A stretch of 28,179 nt of DNA, from NCBI GenBank assembly GCA_001798455.1, contig MGSI01000036.1, forward strand, positions 1 to 28,179, written 5' to 3'. This document shows positions 1 through 8,659 of this stretch, in pieces. A program made the position numbers and the translations under genes. A model generated the notes under the pieces. That model was not told the origin of the DNA. It did no database searches and saw only the letters and a program-made list of their open reading frames with translations. Position 1 is the first letter of the stretch, and each line of letters begins with the position of its first letter. This stretch comes from Deltaproteobacteria bacterium RIFCSPLOWO2_02_FULL_57_26. Lineage in GTDB: Bacteria > Desulfobacterota > Binatia > UBA9968.

Positions 1-28
1 CTTTGCGGAGATCGTCGCTATCATCCAT
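1..28 (-). CDS. Possible 5' end of a gene running off the window
   Basis: On the minus strand an ATG at position 28 opens a frame that reads M-D-D-S-D-D-L-R-K and leaves the window. It lies about 60 bases downstream of the O-methyltransferase stop, in the same direction, so it could be the next gene of that operon. There is no clear ribosome binding site in front of it, only A-rich sequence, and nine codons are too few to identify a family. A chance open frame is equally possible. Confidence 0.25.
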
Positions 29-67
29 CGTTGTTACTTCTTACTTAACATCAGTAACTTAAGACTT

Positions 68-84
68 GAATCTAAAGTAGATTC
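68..84. repeat. Short perfect hairpin after the O-methyltransferase gene
   Basis: GAATCTA and TAGATTC form perfect 7-bp arms around a 3-base loop, directly after the stop codon of the minus-strand O-methyltransferase. No T-run follows in the minus direction, so it is not a canonical intrinsic terminator. It could act as an RNA 3' end stabiliser or be fortuitous. Confidence 0.35.
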
Positions 85-88
85 GGCG

Positions 89-1081
89 TTATTCCTTCAC
101 CCCGGTGACGACCGAAGATGTCAGCGGATAAGCAAGGGCAATCTCCCGGAGTTCCTTAAAGCCTGCTTTTTCCAGCCACCCTTTCACCTCATTAAACGAG
201 TAACACCTGCCCGCCTCCGTGGTGAGCAGCATCAACAGGGAAAAGGCGACTCCAACAGGCGGGTGCGTCAGAGAATCGTCCAGGATGTGGTCCTTAATGA
301 CAATCTTTCCGCTCCGGTCTAAGCACGCATGGATTTTCCTCATCAGGCCTTCGTTTTCCTCTGCGCTCTCGGCGTGGATGATGTTCGAGAGCAGGGCCAT
401 TTGGTACTTCCCGGGAATCGGGTCGCGGCGGTAATCTCCCCTCACGAGCCTTATGCGATCGCCGACACCAGACTCTCGGACAAACTTCTCGGTGATTTTA
501 AGCGTTCCGGGAAGATCGAAGATCGTGGCTCTGAGTTTTGGATATTTCCGGCAAAGATGGATTGGATAGGTGCCCGGACCCGAGCCCACGTCGAGCAGCT
601 CGGTAACTTCGCTAAAATCGATCGTCTGGGCCAAAATTTCGGCATCCCCGCGCGCCGCCACCAGTGAGTGCATCGCGTAAATAAATCGCTCGGTCGCTTC
701 TGTGTCGCTCTGATACATGTCGGGCGGGCGGACAGGTTTACCTGTGCGGACTGCCTGCGCCAAAGCGCCCCACGCGTCCCAAAGTGAAGCGTCGAACAGC
801 ATCATCCCGCCGTAGTATTTGGGCGAGCTTTTGACGAGATAAGTAGAGGCGATAGTGGACAGGGAGAAAAGCTCGGCTTTTTTTTCGAGCAAGCCGAGAG
901 ACGTGAGGGCATTAAGGAAGATCTCGGTTGCCCTCGGGTCCGCGTTTACGGACGAGGCTACCGCGGGCGCATCCAGACTGCGTCGCTCCAGCGCGTCGAA
1001 AACTCCCAGGCTTACGGCGACCTGAATGGCGCGCGCCTCGAGATAACCGCCGGCAAGACGCGCTAAGTCGGTAAATTCCAT
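89..1081 (-). CDS. SAM-dependent O-methyltransferase (family 2, dimerisation domain type)
   Basis: A 330-residue small-molecule methyltransferase of the plant O-methyltransferase/CrtF/acetylserotonin methyltransferase superfamily, probably cytoplasmic. Residues 1-90 look like the winged-helix dimerisation domain that precedes the catalytic domain in this family. The Rossmann-like SAM site is clear: LLDVGSGPG at 162-170, the acidic residue D189 in IFDLPG for the SAM ribose, GDY at 215-217, and SNIIHAES at 232-239 where plant homologues carry the catalytic His. The length is normal. The substrate cannot be read from sequence; carotenoid, quinone-like or polyketide hydroxyls are typical. It is separated by about 230 bases from the upstream operon, so it probably has its own promoter. 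Family is near certain, substrate unknown. Confidence 0.88.
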   Translation of the reverse strand: MEFTDLARLAGGYLEARAIQVAVSLGVFDALERRSLDAPAVASSVNADPRATEIFLNALTSLGLLEKKAELFSLSTIASTYLVKSSPKYYGGMMLFDASLWDAWGALAQAVRTGKPVRPPDMYQSDTEATERFIYAMHSLVAARGDAEILAQTIDFSEVTELLDVGSGPGTYPIHLCRKYPKLRATIFDLPGTLKITEKFVRESGVGDRIRLVRGDYRRDPIPGKYQMALLSNIIHAESAEENEGLMRKIHACLDRSGKIVIKDHILDDSLTHPPVGVAFSLLMLLTTEAGRCYSFNEVKGWLEKAGFKELREIALAYPLTSSVVTGVKE

Positions 1082-1310
1082 CTAATGCAAACGTATTAAG
1101 TAAGTTGACATTCGAGGGGAACAAGCCTTCCGGCCGCAGCCGATGGGCCAGTACCTTGAGGGCCACCCGCGCCAGCCCCTAAGGGTGCTTTTTCCCGCGC
1201 TCTGGACCTGCAGGAACCTGCTGTCTCCTACGTCTGCGGCCTTCAGGCTCGCTCCCCTCTCAACACGGTCTCGTGTAACATGTGTAAAGTCGTTTGTATT
1301 AGTAACTATC
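1082..1310. other. Intergenic region between two minus-strand genes
   Basis: About 230 bases with no convincing gene. It should hold the promoter of the O-methyltransferase. The AT-rich stretch TTAATACG about 15-20 bases upstream of its start could contain a -10 element, but no good -35 box is visible and no Shine-Dalgarno precedes the ATG. I saw no terminator for the upstream operon. Confidence 0.4.
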
Positions 1311-2756
1311 TTAGAGCCGCTCGATGACCCGGTAGGTCCGACTTTTCGGCTTGAGGGGGGCCACAATTCCGAATTTCACCAGAGCGCGGACCTCCCGGTA
1401 GGCGGTATCCCGATCCACTTCTCCGACGCGCTGGTAATTCGCCGTGGAAAACATTTTCCCGTGCGAATAGGCGTAGGCGAGAAGCCTCCTCTGGCGAAAG
1501 TTAACCGGAAAGGCGTTAAACTGGTTGAGCCACACCAAGGTTGCTTCGTCGTAAATCGGGGTGTTGCGCAGGGTAACGGCGAAAAAAAAGCCCTCGATCG
1601 AGAACTCCGGAGGCCTGAGCCCATACTGCTCCATCTCCTGAAACATGCGCGGAATTCCCTCACCCATCTCGCGCAAATACCCGAGGTCCGCCAGAACCCG
1701 AACCAGCAAAGGATTGCGCGAGAAGTGGACTCGCTTCTGCTGGCGCAGCTGGTCGATCGTGACCGGCGAGGGAGGGAGTCCGGGGCTACGCACCTCGATC
1801 CGATCGTCGAACATCCACACCTCCACTGGCGCGCCGGTCAGGCTGTAGTCGCGGTGTGCCACCGCGTTGACCAGCGCTTCCTGCCAGGCGAAGGTGGGGT
1901 ATTCCATCCGCTCGCGGAAAAACAGGTCGTGCAGAATCGTCCGTTCCCGGATATGCTCTCTGATCCGGCCGACGGCCTCATCGATCAGGTGGTACAGCGG
2001 GGCTTCGAAGCGGATTCGCTTGATGACATTCAGGGCGCTTCCGTGGTGCCGCTCGGTGCCTTCATATTTGACGAACTCGATGCCGCAGCGAGGATGCCAG
2101 CGAGTGGGATCCTTTCCAAAGAGCAGCAGCGCCGCCATGGTGAGGGCGGGTTTTTCGCGCGAGTGGTCGACGAGATGATACGCCTGCGCGAGGAGGGTCT
2201 GCGAATCGCGCGGGTCCTGGATTTTCTCCGCCAGCCGCGCCACGCCATCGCCGTCCAGATCCTCCCAGGCCGCATCGATGACATGCTGCCGCTCATAGAT
2301 GAAGGATGTTTTTGCTTCTTTGAGCTTCTGAACCTGTTCGGCCGGCAGCGATGGGTTTTCGGCGGCGATGCGGTAAAAGGAGCGCCCGCCGGCGAGCCGG
2401 TACACCTCCGGCCCCGAGCTCAAGTCGAATTTGAGGAGCAAGAGGTTTCCCAGACGCATGCGCTCGCAGGAAGCGGAGAGGGGAGGAAGAACCAGGGTTT
2501 GGGCCGCATGGATCAGGATTTGGATTTCTTCGGGAGGATAGGGAATGCCGGTCACGGTTTTGTCGGGTTCCACCCCGACCACCAGGGTCCCGCCGTCGGA
2601 ATTGGCCATCCCCACCAGCAGGCGGGCGATCTCACGAGCCAGCTCTTCGCTGCGCTTGTTCTGCCCTCCGCCTTTTTTGTATTCGTAGGCGCTGAGAAAT
2701 TCGAGAAATTGTCCCCGCTCTTTCCTGAGCAGGAGTCCCAGCTCGTCTGCTTGCAT
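1311..2756 (-). CDS. Schlafen/AlbA_2-domain ATPase-type transcriptional regulator
   Basis: A protein of about 481 residues commonly annotated as an RecG-like or AlbA-domain putative DNA-binding protein. The N-terminal third contains the AlbA_2 (Schlafen) signature: LEF near the start, then LVGMANSDGGTLVVGV and a YRIAAEN strand. The middle carries the GHKL-type ATPase (HATPase_c_4) motif EALVNAVAHRDYS followed by DDRIEVRSPG, and the C-terminus looks like a winged helix (RVGEVDRDTAYREVRALV). Function in this family is poorly defined; roles in regulation or defence are proposed. I chose the ATG at 2756 because homologous proteins begin near M-x-x-x-E-L; an upstream ATG at 2786 adds ten residues translated from a repeat-like spacer. 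It closes a run of minus-strand genes 60-odd bases after the peptidase. It is not a helicase, because helicase motifs are absent. Confidence 0.82.
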   Translation of the reverse strand: MQADELGLLLRKERGQFLEFLSAYEYKKGGGQNKRSEELAREIARLLVGMANSDGGTLVVGVEPDKTVTGIPYPPEEIQILIHAAQTLVLPPLSASCERMRLGNLLLLKFDLSSGPEVYRLAGGRSFYRIAAENPSLPAEQVQKLKEAKTSFIYERQHVIDAAWEDLDGDGVARLAEKIQDPRDSQTLLAQAYHLVDHSREKPALTMAALLLFGKDPTRWHPRCGIEFVKYEGTERHHGSALNVIKRIRFEAPLYHLIDEAVGRIREHIRERTILHDLFFRERMEYPTFAWQEALVNAVAHRDYSLTGAPVEVWMFDDRIEVRSPGLPPSPVTIDQLRQQKRVHFSRNPLLVRVLADLGYLREMGEGIPRMFQEMEQYGLRPPEFSIEGFFFAVTLRNTPIYDEATLVWLNQFNAFPVNFRQRRLLAYAYSHGKMFSTANYQRVGEVDRDTAYREVRALVKFGIVAPLKPKSRTYRVIERL

Positions 2757-2819
2757 GACAATAAGTAAGCAATCGGCGGTCGGCAATCAGCTCTTACTGT
2801 GATAGCTGATGGCCGAGAG
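2757..2819. repeat. Word-shuffled repeat tract between two operon genes
   Basis: Read on the minus strand this spacer is built from recurring words: GCTCTTAGCTCTCGGCCATC, then AGCTATCA, AGAGCTGATTGCC, GACCGCCGATTGC. The words (AGCT, GATTGCC/GCCGATTGC, CTGAT) reappear in different order. It looks like a degenerate intergenic repeat of the kind seen in some deltaproteobacterial and related genomes (family assignment is inference). Confidence 0.4.
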
Positions 2820-3971
2820 CTAAGAGCCTCCCGTGGCGTTCAGGCGCACGATCTCCAGGACCATCTGCGCGGAGAGATAGAGATCCTTGAGATCAAGCCA
2901 CTCCTTGACCGTATGGATCTCCCGCATCCCCGTGGAAAGATTCGCGACCTCAAGCCCTTTCTGGTTGAACACGTTGGCGTCGCAGCCGCCGCCCGTCGCC
3001 ATCGTTCTGACCTCGACTCCCAGATTCTCGGCCGCGCTGCGGACGAGCCGGACGATCCCCGATCCCTCCGGGACATCCATGCGATCGTATTCTCGCGCGA
3101 CCTTAGACTCCACCGAGGCGCGAAACTGGCGTCCGTCGAGCTCCAGAGAATAGCGCGAGGCGGCCTCTTCGAGGCACTGGAGCATGTGGCGGGTCTGTTG
3201 TTCCAGTTTGTCCTCGCTGTGGCTTCGCGCCTCCCCGCGAAGGCGGACGGAGTTCGGAACGATGTTGACCGCCATCCCGCCTTCGATCACGCCGATGTTT
3301 GCCGTCGTCTCCTCGTCGATCCTTCCCAGCCTCATCCTGCTGATCCCGTCTGCGGCCACCCGGATCGCGTTGATTCCCTTCTCGGGGCAGACCCCGGCGT
3401 GGGCCGCGAGGCCGCGCACGACAAACTCCACATGGTTCGCTGCAGGAGCTTTGGTGAAGAGAAAACCCACGGAGTCACTGTCCAATACCAGGCCGGTGCG
3501 CGCCCGGAGCCGCGCGACGTCCAGACACTTGGCGCCGACCAGGCCGGCCTCCTCGCAGATAGTGAAAACGACATCGATATCACCGCAGGGAATACGGTCC
3601 TCGCGGAGCACGCGCAAAACTTCACAGATAATGGCGACCCCGCTCTTATCATCGCCGCCGAGCACGGTGCGTCCGTCGCTGCGCAGAATGTCTCCCTCCA
3701 GCACCGGAACCACGCCTTCACCGGGGACCACGGTGTCCATGTGGGCGCAGAGAAGAAGCGGTTTGGCGCTCGGCACTTCGCCCCGGAAATGGGCGATCAC
3801 ATTGCCCACGCTCCCGCCGATTCTCTCCCCGGCGTCGTCAATCGATACCACGGCGCCCAGCTCTTCCATCTCCCGTTTGAGCCGCATGGCGATCGCGTAC
3901 TCCTTGCGGGAGAGGCTGTCGATCTTGACCAGCTCGATCAGCAGATTTTTAAGTCGGTCCTTCCGAATCAA
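2820..3971 (-). CDS. M20-family zinc peptidase, PepT-like
   Basis: A 383-residue cytosolic dinuclear zinc peptidase most like the peptidase-T/tripeptidase branch of family M20. The metal and catalytic residues are all present: AHMDTV (H77, D79), GGDDKSGVA (bridging D107), CEEAG (general base E140 with ligand E141), DSDS near 164-167, and the final His in REIHT at about 353. The central insertion NHVEFVVRGLAAHAG begins the dimerisation domain typical of M20 exopeptidases. It is 42 bases downstream of the E2 gene and in the same direction, so it is probably co-transcribed with the dehydrogenase, perhaps supplying amino acids for catabolism. The exact substrate (tripeptide, carboxypeptidase or acyl-amino acid) is not certain. 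Confidence 0.9.
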   Translation of the reverse strand: MIRKDRLKNLLIELVKIDSLSRKEYAIAMRLKREMEELGAVVSIDDAGERIGGSVGNVIAHFRGEVPSAKPLLLCAHMDTVVPGEGVVPVLEGDILRSDGRTVLGGDDKSGVAIICEVLRVLREDRIPCGDIDVVFTICEEAGLVGAKCLDVARLRARTGLVLDSDSVGFLFTKAPAANHVEFVVRGLAAHAGVCPEKGINAIRVAADGISRMRLGRIDEETTANIGVIEGGMAVNIVPNSVRLRGEARSHSEDKLEQQTRHMLQCLEEAASRYSLELDGRQFRASVESKVAREYDRMDVPEGSGIVRLVRSAAENLGVEVRTMATGGGCDANVFNQKGLEVANLSTGMREIHTVKEWLDLKDLYLSAQMVLEIVRLNATGGS

Positions 3972-4013
3972 AAGTCACCTGCCCTCTATGTGCAATGCGC
4001 CAGCCGGCGGGAG

Positions 4014-5219
4014 CTACTTCCCTTCGATGAGCATCAGATCGGGATCCTCGAGATGCCGGATCACCACGTTCAAAAACCGTCCGGCCTCGACCCCATCGAT
4101 AACCCTATGATCGAACACCAGGGAAAGGGGCATGATCTTTCTGATGGCAACTTGGCCCTCACGAATGACCGGTCTGTCCTCGACCTTTCCTATCCCGAGG
4201 ATGGCCACTTCCGGATAGTTGATGATCGGCGTCCCATAGGAGGCCCCAAATACACCGTAGTTGGTAATCGTAAACGTGCTTCCCTTTAGCTCGGGGAGTT
4301 CAATCTTCCTCGACCTCGCCTTTTCTCCAAGCACCGCCATCTCCCTGGCCAGATCCAACACGGTTTTCTGGTCGGCCTCCTTGATCACGAAGACCATCAA
4401 TCCATCGGCTGTGTCCACTGCAAGGCCGATATTATAGTACTTCTTGAGGATGATCACCCCAAGTTCATCATCCAGAGTGGCGTTTAGCCGGGGGTGGGCC
4501 TTCAGGGCCGGAATTACCGCTTTGAAGACAAAAGGGAGGTAAGTTAACTTGATTCCCTTTTGCTCGGCCACCTTCCTCTCTTTCGCCCTTACTTTTTCCA
4601 GGTCCGTGATGTCAGCATCCTCCCAGATGGTTACGTCGGCCACGCGCAGGGAGGCCTCAGTCATATGTTTGGCAATGGCACGGCGCAAGCCCCGAAGTGG
4701 AACTCTTTCCACCCGGCCATAAGAGTCGGAGTCCTCAGCAGGCTTGGCCCGCAGCCTGCCGGCGGCCCGTTCCACATCCTCTCTGGTGGTTCTGCCGCCC
4801 GGGCCGGTTCCTTTCACCTTTGTCAAATCCACCCGGAGCTCCTTGGCCATGAGCCGGATGGCAGGAGTTGCCAGAACGGCCGATGGTGTCGCGATCTCCT
4901 CAGCGGTCTGCAAGATCCCAACCACTGTGCCGCTATCTTCCTTCCGAGGCTGCTCGGCGACAGATGGTTCGGTTGCCTCTTCAATGGTCGACAGCAGATC
5001 TCCCACTTTAAGAATATCTCCTTCGGCTGCATGGTGCTTCAGGACTTTCCCGCTATGAGGAGAGGGGAGGGTAACGAGGGCTTTATCCGTCTCAATCTCA
5101 ACCAGGTCCTGATCCTCTTTGACCCGGTCCCCCTCTTTTACCAGCCACCTGACAATTTCCGCCTCGGTGATCCCCTCGCCGACGTCAGGCAGTTTGAACT
5201 CTTTTACGACCGCCGCCAT
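4014..5219 (-). CDS. pdhC: 2-oxoacid dehydrogenase complex E2 (dihydrolipoamide acyltransferase)
   Basis: A 401-residue core enzyme that passes the acyl group from lipoyl-lysine to CoA. Residues 5-80 are a single lipoyl domain with the lipoylated lysine in EIETDKALV (K46). Residues 116-152 are the peripheral subunit-binding domain (ATPAIRLMAKEL to GGRTTREDVERA) that docks E1 and E3. The rest is the trimer-forming catalytic domain with the active-site DHRVIDG (H371, D375). It is 16 bases downstream of E1 beta. Pyruvate, branched-chain 2-oxoacid and acetoin E2s share this layout, so the substrate is not settled by sequence alone. No E3 (lipoamide dehydrogenase) is in the window, so it must come from elsewhere in the genome. 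Confidence 0.93.
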   Translation of the reverse strand: MAAVVKEFKLPDVGEGITEAEIVRWLVKEGDRVKEDQDLVEIETDKALVTLPSPHSGKVLKHHAAEGDILKVGDLLSTIEEATEPSVAEQPRKEDSGTVVGILQTAEEIATPSAVLATPAIRLMAKELRVDLTKVKGTGPGGRTTREDVERAAGRLRAKPAEDSDSYGRVERVPLRGLRRAIAKHMTEASLRVADVTIWEDADITDLEKVRAKERKVAEQKGIKLTYLPFVFKAVIPALKAHPRLNATLDDELGVIILKKYYNIGLAVDTADGLMVFVIKEADQKTVLDLAREMAVLGEKARSRKIELPELKGSTFTITNYGVFGASYGTPIINYPEVAILGIGKVEDRPVIREGQVAIRKIMPLSLVFDHRVIDGVEAGRFLNVVIRHLEDPDLMLIEGK

Positions 5220-5235
5220 GTCTTGGTTTATAGAA

Positions 5236-6213
5236 TCAGAATCTCATGACCCTGCCGATGGCTTCAGTTACTCTTTCGGCATTGGGAAGGTAGTACTGCT
5301 CCAGTTTGGGAAGCGGCATGACCGTGTCATATCCGGTAACTCGCTCCACCGGTGCCTCCAGATAGAGCAGGGCGCTCTCGTTGATCCGCGCGACGAGTTC
5401 CGCCCCCAAGCCGCAGGTACGGGGCGCCTCATGCACGATTACCGCCCTCTTGGTTTTTTTGACCGATTCGATGATCGTCCGGGTGTCCAGCGGAGAAAGG
5501 GTCCTGAGGTCGATGACCTCGGAATGTATCCCTCTCTCCCCCATGAGAGCGGCCGCTTTGAGGGTTGGCTGGAGCATGGCTCCCCAGGCAATCAAGGTAT
5601 TGTCCTTTCCCTCCGTGGCGATGCGGGCCTGCCCGAGCGGAATCGTATATTCCTCCTCCGGGACCTCTTCCTTGAGGGCCCGATAAACCCGTTTCGGTTC
5701 CATAAAAATCACCGGGTCCGGATCGCGGATGGCGGAGACCAGAAGGCCTTTGGCCTCGTATGGGGTGGAGGGGACGACAACTTTGAGCCCCGGCGTGTGC
5801 GCGAAAAGCGCCTCGTTGCTCTCCGAATGGTGCTCGGGCGCCCGAATCCCTCCTCCGTAAGGAACCCTGACCACCAGCGGGCAATGATATCTCCCTCGGG
5901 ATCTGGTTCGGATGCGGGAAGCGTGGGAGATGAGCTGCTCCATGGCGGCATAGATGAATCCCTCGAACTGAATCTCCGCCACAGGCCTCAGGCCATAAGC
6001 GGCCATGCCGATCGACACGCCGACGATGGCGGACTCAGACAAAGGAGTGTCCGCGACCCTTCCGTCGCCAAATTTCTCATACAGCCCCTGGGTGACCCTA
6101 AAGACACCGCCGTTTTTCCCTACGTCTTCGCCCAGGACGACCACTCTCGGGTCCCGCTCCATTTCCTGTGCTAAAGCGAGGTTAATCGCCTGGACCATCG
6201 TCAGTTGGGCCAT
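5236..6213 (-). CDS. pdhB: 2-oxoacid dehydrogenase E1 component, beta subunit
   Basis: A 325-residue transketolase-like subunit that pairs with E1 alpha to decarboxylate a 2-oxoacid using thiamine diphosphate. Conserved features include LGEDVGKNGGVFRVTQGL near residues 27-44, DTPLSESAIVG (with the Glu that activates the cofactor aminopyrimidine), the HHSESNEA motif after VPYGGGIRAPE, and the C-terminal domain with IDLRTLSPLDT and VHEAPRTCGLGAE. The length is standard. It begins 17 bases after the E1 alpha stop and ends 16 bases before E2, a tight operon. The same family serves pyruvate, branched-chain and acetoin complexes. Confidence 0.94.
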   Translation of the reverse strand: MAQLTMVQAINLALAQEMERDPRVVVLGEDVGKNGGVFRVTQGLYEKFGDGRVADTPLSESAIVGVSIGMAAYGLRPVAEIQFEGFIYAAMEQLISHASRIRTRSRGRYHCPLVVRVPYGGGIRAPEHHSESNEALFAHTPGLKVVVPSTPYEAKGLLVSAIRDPDPVIFMEPKRVYRALKEEVPEEEYTIPLGQARIATEGKDNTLIAWGAMLQPTLKAAALMGERGIHSEVIDLRTLSPLDTRTIIESVKKTKRAVIVHEAPRTCGLGAELVARINESALLYLEAPVERVTGYDTVMPLPKLEQYYLPNAERVTEAIGRVMRF

Positions 6214-6230
6214 GTCATCCGCTCAGTTCG

Positions 6231-7313
6231 TTAGGGGTTGGGTCGCCCGTCGCTGCCGAACAAATGTTCCATCTGCTCTTTGAGGTCTTCGGGGAGTTCA
6301 GCAAACGTGTAACGAAAAATGTCTCTCGGGTCGGGTGGAGGAATCGCCTCTTCTTCTGCCACTGCCGCTTCGACCTGCTCCCGCGATTCCAAGGCGACTT
6401 TGTGATCATACGCTTCGTCCCACAGCCCTTTTTTCCCCATGTATCTTTTCAGCCGGTCGATGGGGTCCTTTTCGCGCCACTCGCGAACCTCTTCCTCCGT
6501 CCGGTAGCGCGTAGCATCGTCGGCCGTGGTATGGTCGCCGATCCGGTAGGTGACGCATTCGATCAGGGTCGGGCCCTGCCCCACCCGGGCGCGACCGAGC
6601 GCCTCATGCGCCGCCTTGTAGACCGCAAAGATATCGTTGCCGTCTACCTGGATGCCGTCGAAACCGTAAGCGATGGCCTTCTGCGCCAAGGTCTCGGCTC
6701 TCGTCTGCCGGCTCACCGGGACGGAGATCGCCCAGTGGTTGTTCTGGCACAGGAAAACCACTGGCAGAGAAAAAACCCCGGCAAAGTTAAGCCCCTCATG
6801 AAAATCCCCTTTGGACGTGGCTCCATCACCGAGATAGGCCATGACGGCGATCTTGTCTCCTTTGGCTTTGGCCGCCCAGGCGGCCCCCGTGGCGATGGGG
6901 ATCTGGGTTCCCACCGGAATGGTAATGGGAAAATCGTTTTGTCCTTGCGGTATCCGACTTCCGCGCTCGTCGCCGGACCAGTATTGAAAGACCATTTTGA
7001 GCGGCAGTCCTCTTACGATCGACGCGCCGGCCTCGCGATATGAGGGAAACATCCAATCGCCGGGTTGAAGGGCGAAGGCGCTTCCGACCTGGGCCGCCTC
7101 CTGCCCCAGAATGGAGGCGTACGTGCCGAGACGGCCCTCACGCTGGAGCTTGAAAGCCTTTTCGTCGAAGGCCCGCGCCAGGACCATCCACTCGTAAAGT
7201 TTTTGGATTTCCTTGTCGCTAAGGGGGGGGCGAAGCTCCTCATCGCAGTTGCCTCGCTCATCCAAGACTTGGAGCCACTCGACATGGAAGGTCTTGATGG
7301 TTTTCTTAGGCAT
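6231..7313 (-). CDS. pdhA: 2-oxoacid (probably pyruvate) dehydrogenase E1 component, alpha subunit
   Basis: A 360-residue thiamine-diphosphate enzyme subunit. The cofactor motif runs from GDG (162-164) to NN (191-192), and the active-site loop GDHTTADDATRYR (259-271) contains the catalytic His pair region. That loop matches pyruvate dehydrogenase-type alpha subunits more than the HHSTSDDS form of branched-chain enzymes, so pyruvate is the first guess, with 2-oxobutyrate or branched acids possible. The ATG at 7313 has a good AAGGAG ribosome site six bases upstream. It is the first gene of a minus-strand run E1 alpha, E1 beta, E2, M20 peptidase, AlbA regulator, divergent from the thiolase gene. 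Confidence 0.92.
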   Translation of the reverse strand: MPKKTIKTFHVEWLQVLDERGNCDEELRPPLSDKEIQKLYEWMVLARAFDEKAFKLQREGRLGTYASILGQEAAQVGSAFALQPGDWMFPSYREAGASIVRGLPLKMVFQYWSGDERGSRIPQGQNDFPITIPVGTQIPIATGAAWAAKAKGDKIAVMAYLGDGATSKGDFHEGLNFAGVFSLPVVFLCQNNHWAISVPVSRQTRAETLAQKAIAYGFDGIQVDGNDIFAVYKAAHEALGRARVGQGPTLIECVTYRIGDHTTADDATRYRTEEEVREWREKDPIDRLKRYMGKKGLWDEAYDHKVALESREQVEAAVAEEEAIPPPDPRDIFRYTFAELPEDLKEQMEHLFGSDGRPNP

Positions 7314-7471
7314 GGCGGCTCCTTCCCCTCGGCTAGCCTGCTCGCCCTATAAGATCATTGGGCGATTAAATTTACTTTACCACCGTCTCGACTTATTTTA
7401 AACTTGTTTCGGTATTTTTTAATTCTGCTAGAATAATCCGCAAGTCCCGTAGAGGTCAAAGGAGATCAGCG
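7314..7471. promoter_or_regulatory. Divergent promoter region between pdhA and the thiolase gene
   Basis: This 158-base AT-rich gap separates two oppositely transcribed operons. For the plus strand TAGAAT at 7429-7434 is a good -10, with TTGTTT at 7404-7409 as a possible -35, although the 19-base spacing is long. An AAGGAG ribosome site lies just before the thiolase ATG. For the minus strand I see AT-rich sequence but no confident -35/-10 pair. Shared regulation of both operons is plausible but no operator palindrome stands out. Confidence 0.45.
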
Positions 7472-8650
7472 ATGAGAAAAGCTGTTATTGTTAGCGCCGC
7501 GCGCACGCCCATCGGAAGCTTTAATGGCGTACTCAGTTCTTTGGCTGCTACGCAGCTCGGCAGCATCGCAATCGCTGCGGCGCTCAAAAGGGCGCGGCTC
7601 AGCGGCGAGAAAGTCGACGAAGTCATCATGGGCAATGTCCTTTCGGCTGGCCTGGGTCAGGCCCCGGCCCGCCAGGCCGGTCTGGGCGCGGGCCTGCCCG
7701 AGTCCGTGGGGTGCACCACGGTCAGCAAAGTCTGCGGCTCAGGGCTCAAGGCGGTCATCTTCGCGGCTCAGGCCATTGTCACAGGGGACGCCGACGTGAT
7801 CGTGGCGGGCGGGATGGAAAGCATGAGCAATGCGCCCTACCTTTTGCCGCAGGCGCGAAGCGGCTACCGCCTTGGCCACGGGGAAGTGGTAGATAGCATG
7901 ATCAAGGATGGGCTGTGGGATGTCTACAATCAATTTCACATGGGGAAAGCTGCGGAACTCTGCGCTGAGAAGTCGAAGATCTCGCGACAGGACCAGGACC
8001 AGTTCGCCGCGGCCAGCTACCGGCGCGCCCTCAGCGCGCTGGAGAAGGGTGAGTTCAAGCGCGAGATCGTCCCGGTGGCGGTCCCGCAAAGGTCTGAGAA
8101 GGAACTGGTTGTCGAGGAGGATGAAGAGCCCAAGCGGGTCCGATTTGAAAAGCTTCCCACTCTGAAACCTTCCTTCAAGCAAGGCGGGACGGTGACGGCC
8201 GGCAACGCCTCCTCGATCAGCGACGGGGCCGCAGCCCTGGTGGTGATGGAGGAAGGGAGAGCCACAGCCCAGGGCCTCAAGCCGATAGCGCGCATCGTGG
8301 CTTGCGCTTCGTTTGCGACGGAGCCCGCTTGGTTTACCACCGCACCCATTCAGGCCATCTCAGGCTTGCTGCGGAAAGCCGAGCTAGGCCTCGCCGACAT
8401 CGACCTCTTCGAGATCAATGAGGCCTTCGCCGTCTGTTCGATTGCCATCAACCGAGAGCTTGGCTTGAACCCGGAGAAGGTAAACATCAGGGGAGGGGCG
8501 GTGGCGATGGGCCATCCCATCGGCGCCAGCGGGGCCAGAATCCTCACCACCTTGCTTCACGCCCTGGAGGACCTCAAGTTAAGGCGCGGGGTCGCGAGCC
8601 TCTGCATTGGCGGGGGAGAGGCGCTGGCCATGCTGGTGGAGCGAGAATGA
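7472..8650 (+). CDS. Acetyl-CoA C-acetyltransferase (thiolase)
   Basis: A 392-residue thiolase of the acetoacetyl-CoA/biosynthetic type, cleaving or condensing 3-ketoacyl-CoA and acetyl-CoA. The full catalytic set is visible: acyl-accepting Cys88 in SKVCGSGLKAV, INEAFAV, His348 in GAVAMGHPIGASG and Cys378 in LCIGGG. After Cys378 it reads EALAM where most homologues have MGIAM, a small departure at a usually conserved loop. The length is standard. An AAGGAG ribosome site precedes the ATG. It is followed at once by an acyl-CoA dehydrogenase, with a hydroxyacyl-CoA dehydrogenase nearby, so a beta-oxidation or ketogenic catabolic role is likelier than polymer synthesis. Exact chain-length preference is unknown. 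Confidence 0.93.
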   Translation: MRKAVIVSAARTPIGSFNGVLSSLAATQLGSIAIAAALKRARLSGEKVDEVIMGNVLSAGLGQAPARQAGLGAGLPESVGCTTVSKVCGSGLKAVIFAAQAIVTGDADVIVAGGMESMSNAPYLLPQARSGYRLGHGEVVDSMIKDGLWDVYNQFHMGKAAELCAEKSKISRQDQDQFAAASYRRALSALEKGEFKREIVPVAVPQRSEKELVVEEDEEPKRVRFEKLPTLKPSFKQGGTVTAGNASSISDGAAALVVMEEGRATAQGLKPIARIVACASFATEPAWFTTAPIQAISGLLRKAELGLADIDLFEINEAFAVCSIAINRELGLNPEKVNIRGGAVAMGHPIGASGARILTTLLHALEDLKLRRGVASLCIGGGEALAMLVERE

Positions 8651-8659
8651 TTGGAGGAA

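Noticed and set aside
1143..4289. Very long open frames on the plus strand opposite the AlbA regulator and M20 peptidase
   Set aside because: They are antisense shadows caused by high G+C content; the minus-strand proteins have full conserved motifs while the plus-strand translations have none.
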